Assembly (NCBI RefSeq): GCF_024519725.1
Contig: NZ_JALJRK010000011.1
Coordinates: 60,700 to 102,578 of the forward strand
Reading direction: 5' to 3'
Origin: Microvirga sp. Mcv34
GTDB lineage: Bacteria; Pseudomonadota; Alphaproteobacteria; Rhizobiales; Beijerinckiaceae
DNA: 41,879 bases
Part shown: piece after piece, positions 36,133-41,879 of the stretch
Layout: the number at the start of each line of letters is the position of its first letter
Position numbering within the stretch: the first letter of the stretch is position 1
Position numbers and translations under genes: made by a program
The notes under the pieces: model-generated
The model's database searches: none
Seen by the model: the letters and a program-made list of their open reading frames with translations, nothing else
Told to the model about the DNA's origin: nothing

Positions 36133-37725
36133 ATGCCCGCTCCCCGCGTTCTCATTTCCGACGCTCTCTCCCCCGCCGCCGTGCAGATCTTCAAGGACCG
36201 CGGCATCGAGGTCGATTTCCAGCCCGACCTCGGCAAGGACAAGGAAAAACTGGCCGCCATCATCGGCGATTACAACGGCCTCGCCATCCGGTCCGCCACC
36301 AAGGTGACGGCGAAGATCCTCGAACAGGCGAAGAACCTGAAGGTGATCGGCCGCGCCGGCATCGGTGTCGACAATGTCGAGATCCCCGCCGCCACGGCGA
36401 AGGGCATCATCGTCATGAACACGCCCTTCGGCAATTCCATCACCACGGCCGAGCACGCGATCGCCATGATGTTCGCCCTCGCGCGCCAGATCCCGCAGGC
36501 GGATGCGTCGACGCAGGCCGGCAAGTGGGAGAAGAACCGCTTCATGGGCGTGGAACTGACCGCCAAGGTGCTCGGCGTGATCGGCTGCGGCAATATCGGC
36601 TCCATCGTGGCCGACCGCGCCATCGGGTTGCGCATGAAGGTGATCGCCTACGATCCGTTCCTGTCGCCGGAGCGCGCGGTCGAACTCGGTGTCGAGAAGG
36701 TGGAGCTGGACGACCTGCTTCGCCGCGCCGACATCATCACCCTGCACGTGCCGATGACCGAGAAGACGAAGAACGTGCTCTCGGCCGAGAACATCGCCAA
36801 GACCAAGAAAGGCGTGCGTATCGTCAACTGCGCCCGCGGCGGCCTCGTGGACGAGGTCGCGCTGCGCGCGGCGCTCGATTCCGGCCATGTGGCGGGCGCG
36901 GCCTTCGACGTGTTCGTCGAGGAGCCGGCAACCTCCAATCCGCTCTTCGGCCATCCGAACGTGGTCTGCACGCCGCATCTCGGCGCGGCCACGACGGAAG
37001 CGCAGGAGAACGTGGCCCTGCAGGTCGCCGAGCAGATGTCGGATTACCTGCTGCAGGGCGCGATTCAGAACGCCGTGAACTTCCCGTCCATCACGGCCGA
37101 GGAAGCGCCGCGCCTGAAGCCGTTCGTCGCGCTCGCCGACAAGCTCGGCTCCTTCCTGGGCCAGCTCACGGAAGCGCCGATCAAGGGCATCCGCATCGAA
37201 TACGAGGGCGCGGTCGCGGAGATGAACACCCGCGCGCTCACCTCGGCGGCGGTGACCGGGGTGCTGCGTCCCTTCCTGCAGGACATCAACATGGTGTCGG
37301 CGCCCGTGGTCGCGCGCGAGCGCGGCATCACGGTCGAGGAGGTCAAGCGCGAGAGCGCGGCCCGTGACTACGAGAGCTTCATCCGCATCATCGTCGACGC
37401 GGAGGATATGGCGCGCCATGCGGGCGGCACCGTGTTCCAGGACGGCAAGCCGCGCGTGACCGAAATCCGCGACATCATGGTCGATGCCGAGTTCGCGCCG
37501 AACATGATCTACGTGCGCAACGACGACAAGCCTGGCTTCATCGGCAGCTTCGGCACCCTGCTCGGAGAATCCGGCGTGAACGTCGCGACCTTCGCGCTCG
37601 GCCGCGACAAGCCGGGCGGCGATGCCATCTGCTTCGTGTCGGTGGACGAGCCCGTGTCGGACGAGCTCCTGCGCCGGATCGAAGCGATCCCGCAGGTCAA
37701 GCGCGCCCGCGCGGTACGGTTCTAA
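36133..37725 (+). CDS. serA: D-3-phosphoglycerate dehydrogenase
   Basis: Oxidises 3-phosphoglycerate to 3-phosphohydroxypyruvate with NAD+, the first step of serine synthesis. 530 residues, the long type with an intervening substrate-binding (ASB) domain and a C-terminal ACT domain. NAD motif [10 protein letters not shown] (148-157), catalytic Arg in [10 protein letters not shown], Glu in FVEEPA and His in [12 protein letters not shown]. The ASB domain spans about 320-450 and the ACT domain about 460-530 ([17 protein letters not shown]), the usual serine-feedback site. It lies 201 bp after serC in the same direction. Confidence 0.97.
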   Translation: MPAPRVLISDALSPAAVQIFKDRGIEVDFQPDLGKDKEKLAAIIGDYNGLAIRSATKVTAKILEQAKNLKVIGRAGIGVDNVEIPAATAKGIIVMNTPFGNSITTAEHAIAMMFALARQIPQADASTQAGKWEKNRFMGVELTAKVLGVIGCGNIGSIVADRAIGLRMKVIAYDPFLSPERAVELGVEKVELDDLLRRADIITLHVPMTEKTKNVLSAENIAKTKKGVRIVNCARGGLVDEVALRAALDSGHVAGAAFDVFVEEPATSNPLFGHPNVVCTPHLGAATTEAQENVALQVAEQMSDYLLQGAIQNAVNFPSITAEEAPRLKPFVALADKLGSFLGQLTEAPIKGIRIEYEGAVAEMNTRALTSAAVTGVLRPFLQDINMVSAPVVARERGITVEEVKRESAARDYESFIRIIVDAEDMARHAGGTVFQDGKPRVTEIRDIMVDAEFAPNMIYVRNDDKPGFIGSFGTLLGESGVNVATFALGRDKPGGDAICFVSVDEPVSDELLRRIEAIPQVKRARAVRF

Positions 37726-37748
37726 CCACAGGGATTAAGGGACGCATC

Positions 37749-38621
37749 ATGGCACCGATTCCGTCGCAACGCTTCGTCCTGACGCTCGCCTGTGCGAACC
37801 GTCCCGGCATCGTGGCGGCCGTGGCAGGTCACCTGTCCGATGCGGGCCTCAACATCCTCGACGCGCAGCAATACGACGACACGCAGACGGACCGCTTCTT
37901 CATGCGTGTCGTGTTCAACCCGGTGACGGGAGAGAGCGACATCGAGGCGCTGAGAAGCGGCTTCGCGCCGCTCGCCGAGCGCTTCGGCATGACGTGGACG
38001 ATGAGCGACCAGAACCGGAAGCAGCGCGTCATGCTGCTGGTCTCGAAGTTCGACCATTGCCTCGCGGACCTGCTCTATCGCTGGCGCATCGGCGAGCTCG
38101 ACTTCGAGCCCGTCGGCGTCATCGCCAATCATCCGGCGGAAACCTACAGCCATGTGGATCTGGGCGACGTGCCGTTCCACTGCCTTCCCGTCACGAAGGA
38201 CACCAAGCTCGAACAGGAGGCGCAGGTCTGGGAGATCATCCGCAACTCCAAGGCCGACCTCGTGGTGCTCGCGCGCTACATGCAGGTGTTGTCGGACGGG
38301 CTCGCGGCGAAGCTCGCGGGCCGCTGCATCAACATCCACCACTCGTTCCTTCCCAGCTTCAAGGGTGCCAAGCCCTATCACCAGGCCCATGCCCGCGGCG
38401 TGAAGCTGATCGGCGCGACCGCCCACTACGTGACGTCCGATCTCGACGAAGGCCCGATCATCGCGCAGGACGTGGAGCCGATCACGCATCGCGACTCGGC
38501 GGAGGATCTCGTGCGCAAGGGCCGCGACATCGAACGCCGCGTGCTGGCGCGCGCCGTGCGCTATCACCTGGAGGACCGCATTCTCCTCAACGGCCGCAAG
38601 ACCGTGGTGTTCGCGGATTAG
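37749..38621 (+). CDS. purU: Formyltetrahydrofolate deformylase
   Basis: Hydrolyses 10-formyl-THF to THF and formate, balancing one-carbon pools. 290 residues: an N-terminal ACT domain (8-85; [17 protein letters not shown]) and a C-terminal formyltransferase-like domain with [13 protein letters not shown] (Asn195, His197) and SDLDEGPII (Asp233), the catalytic triad of the PurN/PurU family. The ATG lies 23 nt after serA. Serine hydroxymethylation supplies one-carbon units, so clustering with serA/serC makes metabolic sense. Confidence 0.96.
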   Translation: MAPIPSQRFVLTLACANRPGIVAAVAGHLSDAGLNILDAQQYDDTQTDRFFMRVVFNPVTGESDIEALRSGFAPLAERFGMTWTMSDQNRKQRVMLLVSKFDHCLADLLYRWRIGELDFEPVGVIANHPAETYSHVDLGDVPFHCLPVTKDTKLEQEAQVWEIIRNSKADLVVLARYMQVLSDGLAAKLAGRCINIHHSFLPSFKGAKPYHQAHARGVKLIGATAHYVTSDLDEGPIIAQDVEPITHRDSAEDLVRKGRDIERRVLARAVRYHLEDRILLNGRKTVVFAD

Positions 38622-38691
38622 TAAGACGTGACCGTCCTTTCGGGGCGCCGGAGGCGAACCCGGAACCTATAACAATGACAGTGGAGCGTAC

Positions 38692-39597
38692 TTACCGCCG
38701 CCGCTCGGAGAGCCAGATGCCGCCGAGCACCAGGGCCAGTCCGATCGCGTGGTAGATGGCGAAGGGTTCGCCGAGCAGCACCACGGCGAGCAGGGCGCCG
38801 AACACCGGCACCAGGTTGACGAAGAGCCCGGCCCGGGTCGGGCCTATCAGCTCGACGCCGCGGATGAAGAAGATCTGCGACAGCAGCGAGGGCAGGAGCG
38901 CGACATAGAGCAGGATGAGCCAGCCCTTCGGCGTGGGAAACTGCGCGGTGCCTTGGAGCATCTCCACGCCGACCAGGGGCAGGGAGCTGACGAAGGCCAC
39001 GAGGGCCATGGCGGCGAAGAACACGAGGCCCGGCATTGCCGGACGGTAGCGTAGGCCCAGCGTGTAGACGGAATAGAACACGCAGGCGATCAGCATCCAC
39101 ACGTCGCCGATATTGATCGCCAGCGTCTTCAGGATCTCCCAATCGGCTTTGACGGACACCGTGATCACGCCGATCAAGGTCACGATCATGCCGATGATCT
39201 GCAGCGGGATCGCCCGGGCGCGGAAGACGACGATCATGCCCAGCAGCACGAAGACGGGGATCGAGCCCTGGAAGATGGTGAGATTGACCGCGCTGGTGTG
39301 GTGGGCGGCGGCGTAGAAGAGCGCGTTGAAGGCGGTGAAGCCCGACACGCCCATCATGAGCGTGAAAAGCCACCGCTCCCTGAACTTCGCCCGCTCGGCC
39401 ACGAGCTGCCGTCCCACGAGCGGCATCAAGATCGCCACCACGACCACCCAGCGCAGGCAGGTCAGCACCATAGGCGAGACCTCGCCGATGGCGAGCCGGC
39501 CGGCGATGCCGTTGCCCGCCCACATGAGCGTGGTCAGGACCAGAAGCAGATAGGCCTGCCCCCAGAGCCCTTGCCGCAGCGATTGCAGAACCTTCAT
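38692..39597 (-). CDS. EamA/DMT-family transporter
   Basis: Inner-membrane drug/metabolite transporter of 301 residues with ten predicted helices in two EamA repeats. First repeat from LLLVLTTLMWAGNGIAGRLA with the typical N-terminal W-G/A-x-N signature; second from VWMLIACVFYSVYTLGLRY. The gene ends LALVLGGIWLSERRR, the usual C-terminal signature. Substrate unknown; exporters of amino acids or metabolites are common in the family. The ATG at 39597 starts MKVLQSLRQG; the longer frame to 39705 is unlikely. It converges on purU and diverges from the next gene. Confidence 0.92.
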   Translation of the reverse strand: MKVLQSLRQGLWGQAYLLLVLTTLMWAGNGIAGRLAIGEVSPMVLTCLRWVVVVAILMPLVGRQLVAERAKFRERWLFTLMMGVSGFTAFNALFYAAAHHTSAVNLTIFQGSIPVFVLLGMIVVFRARAIPLQIIGMIVTLIGVITVSVKADWEILKTLAINIGDVWMLIACVFYSVYTLGLRYRPAMPGLVFFAAMALVAFVSSLPLVGVEMLQGTAQFPTPKGWLILLYVALLPSLLSQIFFIRGVELIGPTRAGLFVNLVPVFGALLAVVLLGEPFAIYHAIGLALVLGGIWLSERRR

Positions 39598-39673
39598 CGG
39601 AGGATGGACCTTATTGCGCTTGCGGCCGTGTGCCGTTCGGCTAAACCGGCACGAAAGAAAGCGGGTGACACGC

Positions 39674-40537
39674 ATGGCCTTAAGGTTTCTGGTGATCGAG
39701 GGCAATACGCGAGGCGCAAGGCAGGCCCACAGGGAGGCCTATGGACTTATGCCGTCTGAATCGTATGCGGCGGTGATTCAGACGATCGAAGGAGAGGCCG
39801 TCTGCGACATCGCTTTTCCGGCTGACCCGGGGGCGAACCTGCCGGATGCGGCCGGGCTCGAGTCCTATGACGGCATCGTGCTGACCGGGTCACATCTCAA
39901 CATCTACGACCGCACCCCTGATATCCTGAGCCAGATCGACCTGATGCGGGCGGTCTATGCGTCCCGCACCCCGTCCTTCGGCTCCTGCTGGGGCCTGCAG
40001 GTGGCGGCCGTCGCGGCGGACGGGGACGTGCGGCCCAATCCGCTCGGGCGCGAGGTGGGCCTCGCCCGCAGGATCACGGCCACCGAGGCAGGCCGGGAGC
40101 ATCCCCTGATCGAGGGACGGCCCGCAGCCTATGACGCGCCGGCCATCCACCTCGACATGGTGACGGCCCTGCCGGGCGACTGCACGGTGCTCGCCGGCAA
40201 TGCCGTCTCGCCCGTCCAGGCCGCCGAAATCCGCCAGGACGGGGGCGTGTTCTGGGGCGTGCAATATCACCCCGAATTCTCCTTGAGCGAACTCGCCGTC
40301 ATCCTGGGCCGCCGGACCGAGATCCTGGTGAGGGAAGGCTTCTGCCGGACCGCCGAGGATGCCGTGGCCTATGCGCAGGACCTGAGCACCCTCGACAAGG
40401 ATCCCGCCCGCTTCGATCTTGCCTGGCGGCACGGCATCGACGCAGAAGTCCTCGACCCCCAGCGACGCACCCGGGAGATCCGCAACTTCATCGAGCACCG
40501 GGTCAAGACGGCGAAGAGTGCGCGGGGACGGGCCTGA
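39674..40537 (+). CDS. Class I glutamine-amidotransferase-like protein
   Basis: 287 residues with the complete class I triad: Cys105 (SFGSCWGLQ), His199 and Glu201 (QYHPEFS). Stand-alone members hydrolyse glutamine or gamma-glutamyl compounds, or serve as GMP-synthase-like amidotransferases; the substrate here is unknown. The GMP-synthase-like LTGSHLNIYD (70-79) replaces the usual oxyanion S-G-G loop. A C-terminal extension (about 225-287) is helical and not typical of simple amidotransferases. The ATG at 39674 is preceded by AGCGGGTG, a weak ribosome site. Divergent from the EamA gene across 76 bp. Confidence 0.88.
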   Translation: MALRFLVIEGNTRGARQAHREAYGLMPSESYAAVIQTIEGEAVCDIAFPADPGANLPDAAGLESYDGIVLTGSHLNIYDRTPDILSQIDLMRAVYASRTPSFGSCWGLQVAAVAADGDVRPNPLGREVGLARRITATEAGREHPLIEGRPAAYDAPAIHLDMVTALPGDCTVLAGNAVSPVQAAEIRQDGGVFWGVQYHPEFSLSELAVILGRRTEILVREGFCRTAEDAVAYAQDLSTLDKDPARFDLAWRHGIDAEVLDPQRRTREIRNFIEHRVKTAKSARGRA

Positions 40538-40664
40538 GGCGCGCAGACGCCGCGCTCGCGTAGTGCATCCTGACGTTGCTGGCGCCGACATGACGGAACC
40601 TTAACTTGAGCTTCGGCCCGGTCGGCACGATCATGGCGTTCTCGTGCCCGGAGCTGAATCCCCT

Positions 40665-41588
40665 ATGAGCAAATCCCTTTTGTTGCGCCTGCACCGGTGG
40701 GTGGCTTTGATGTTCGCCCTGCCATTGCTGGCCGTCATCGTGACCGGCCTGATCCTCTCCTTCGAACCCATCGTGGTGCAGAGCGCCATCAAGCCTGGCT
40801 CCGTTTCGGTGCAGACCGTCGAAGGGCTGCTCCAGCGCTACGACCCCCAGGGCACGGCGCGCGCGCTCTTTTTGCGCCCGAACGAGAACACGCTGACGAT
40901 CAACGCCGTGCAGCCCGGCGGAACCGTGACGGTCGATCTCGGGACGGGGGAGCCTGCAGACCCGTCGACACGATCGCTCTCCGACCTGTTCGGCGCGGCG
41001 CGTCAGATCCATGAGCACCTGCTCCTGCGGGCCGGATGGCTGGTGACCGCCTCGACGGTGGCCATGCTGGCGCTCATCGGGCTCGGGATATTCATGGGCT
41101 GGCCGAGGCTGCGCAACACCCTGTCGGGCTGGCACAAAGGCATGGCCTGGTTCTTGCTGCCGCTGGTGATCCTCAGTCCCCTGACCGGTCTGCTTCTCGC
41201 CTTCGGCATCTCCCTGGCGCCCGCTCCGGCGCCTGCCGGCGTCTCCGGGCCGCCTCTGCCCCTGCGGGAGGCCGTGCGCGTGCTCGCGGTCGAACACGAC
41301 CTGTCGTCTCTGGGCTGGATCCGGCCTCTCGGCCGCAATCTCGCGGCCCGCATGGCCGAAGACGGGGAGATGAGAACCTATGCCCTCAGCCGCGAAGGAG
41401 CCGTTCCCATGGCCCGCAGCTGGCCGCGTCTCATCCACGAGGGCAATTGGGGCGGTTTCGCCCTTGCGATCCTGAACCTCGTCACGTCGGTGGCGCTCCT
41501 GGGCCTCCTGGTCACCGGCAGCTGGATCTGGCTGCGCCGCCAGCTGCGCCGCCTTTCCAGTCGGCAACGTTTCGCAAGAGTGACGTGA
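40665..41588 (+). CDS. PepSY-associated membrane protein
   Basis: Inner-membrane protein of 307 residues in the PepSY_TM class, often linked to iron uptake or flavin/haem electron transfer. Helices are near 13-32, 127-147, 163-185 and 266-290. Histidines characteristic of the family are present: LHRWVAL (start), ARQIHEHLLL, GWHKGMAW and RLIHEGNWGG, which may bind haem. A periplasmic PepSY-like part lies between helices 1 and 2. The ATG at 40665 is preferred over GTG 40644 because MSKSLLLRLHRW is the usual start. No TonB receptor or ferric reductase is in the window, so the iron link is untested. Confidence 0.85.
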   Translation: MSKSLLLRLHRWVALMFALPLLAVIVTGLILSFEPIVVQSAIKPGSVSVQTVEGLLQRYDPQGTARALFLRPNENTLTINAVQPGGTVTVDLGTGEPADPSTRSLSDLFGAARQIHEHLLLRAGWLVTASTVAMLALIGLGIFMGWPRLRNTLSGWHKGMAWFLLPLVILSPLTGLLLAFGISLAPAPAPAGVSGPPLPLREAVRVLAVEHDLSSLGWIRPLGRNLAARMAEDGEMRTYALSREGAVPMARSWPRLIHEGNWGGFALAILNLVTSVALLGLLVTGSWIWLRRQLRRLSSRQRFARVT

Positions 41589-41879
41589 CAGCCACTGCTT
41601 TCCGTCTCTCGCCCGGGAGGGGGGATGACATCCTCCACATCACGGCCCGGGCGGCGCCTTCCGCGTCATGGCCGTTCTCCGGACTTGATCCCGAGATCAG
41701 TCCCAGCAATCTTCGCCATCTGTACCAACACCCTCTGACCTCATCCTGAGGAGGCGCGCAGCGCCGTCTCGAAGGACCGTCCAGAGTGCACAGGAGGCGC
41801 CCTCGTCCTTCGAGACGCTCCGCTCCTCAGCGACTGTGTTTTTCGTCAAGCGTTTTGCCACGGGGTCTGATCGCGTAGG
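41589..41879. other. Repeat-rich end of window, no gene seen
   Basis: 291 bp after the PepSY gene, continuing past the edge. It carries a fragment reading GTCATGGCCG...TTGATCCCG (41668-41693), similar in style to the ruv-region palindromes, and the inverted element at 41746-41830. No open frame with coding character is seen. Confidence 0.55.
41746..41830. repeat. Inverted repeat element
   Basis: Outer ends CTGAGGAG/CTCCTCAG and inner GTCTCGAAGGAC/GTCCTTCGAGAC (perfect 12 bp) form an 85-bp imperfect palindrome. The same style of element is widespread in Hyphomicrobiales genomes (recollection). Confidence 0.8.

Overview
The window is high-GC chromosomal DNA from an alphaproteobacterium, most likely order Hyphomicrobiales (Rhizobiales) and possibly Methylobacteriaceae such as Microvirga. 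The genus is inferred from gene order, repeat style and protein character; no database was searched. Supporting signs are the order ruvCAB-ybgC-tolQRAB-pal-cpoB-tilS-ftsH-glmM, a Calvin-type class II aldolase, a DUF4164-zapA pair next to a probable 6S RNA and 5-formyl-THF cyclo-ligase, an apparent serC leader RNA, and many short palindromic intergenic repeats.

Layout. 1-6.7 kb, minus strand: a central-carbon cluster tkt-gap-pgk-fba, then a degenerate ThiE-like protein and a Sel1-repeat protein cut by the window edge. 6.75-7.07 kb: a block of three palindromic repeats. 7.07-9.9 kb: DUF4164, zapA, a small unknown gene on the minus strand, a probable 6S RNA, 5-formyl-THF cyclo-ligase and a YmdB-type phosphodiesterase. 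10-15.6 kb: an ExoD-like membrane protein, yebC, ruvC, ruvA, two paralogous membrane genes lodged between ruvA and ruvB, ruvB and ybgC. 15.9-28.5 kb: tolQRAB, then two minus-strand genes (HdeD-like and a phospholipase-D-type synthase), then pal-cpoB-tilS-ftsH-glmM. 28.6-33.2 kb, minus strand: an RND efflux permease and its adaptor. 33.4-34.6 kb: an AT-richer pair of overlapping unknown genes with the look of an effector/immunity module. 34.7-38.6 kb: serC-serA-purU. 38.7-41.6 kb: an EamA transporter, a class I glutamine-amidotransferase-like protein and a PepSY membrane protein. The last 290 bp is repeat DNA.

How the genes work together. The first cluster interconverts triose, hexose and pentose phosphates. 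ruvABC process Holliday junctions. tolQRAB, pal and cpoB form the envelope-constriction machine, and tilS, ftsH and glmM are essential housekeeping genes that commonly follow it. serC and serA make serine from 3-phosphoglycerate, and purU releases formate from 10-formyl-THF, which links them to one-carbon metabolism.

The most notable items are the candidate effector/immunity pair at 33430-34568, the two-gene insertion between ruvA and ruvB with a 30-nt direct repeat of the ruvA 3' end, the modular palindromic repeat family, the 6S RNA and serC leader candidates, and the ThiE-like protein that has lost its signature residues.
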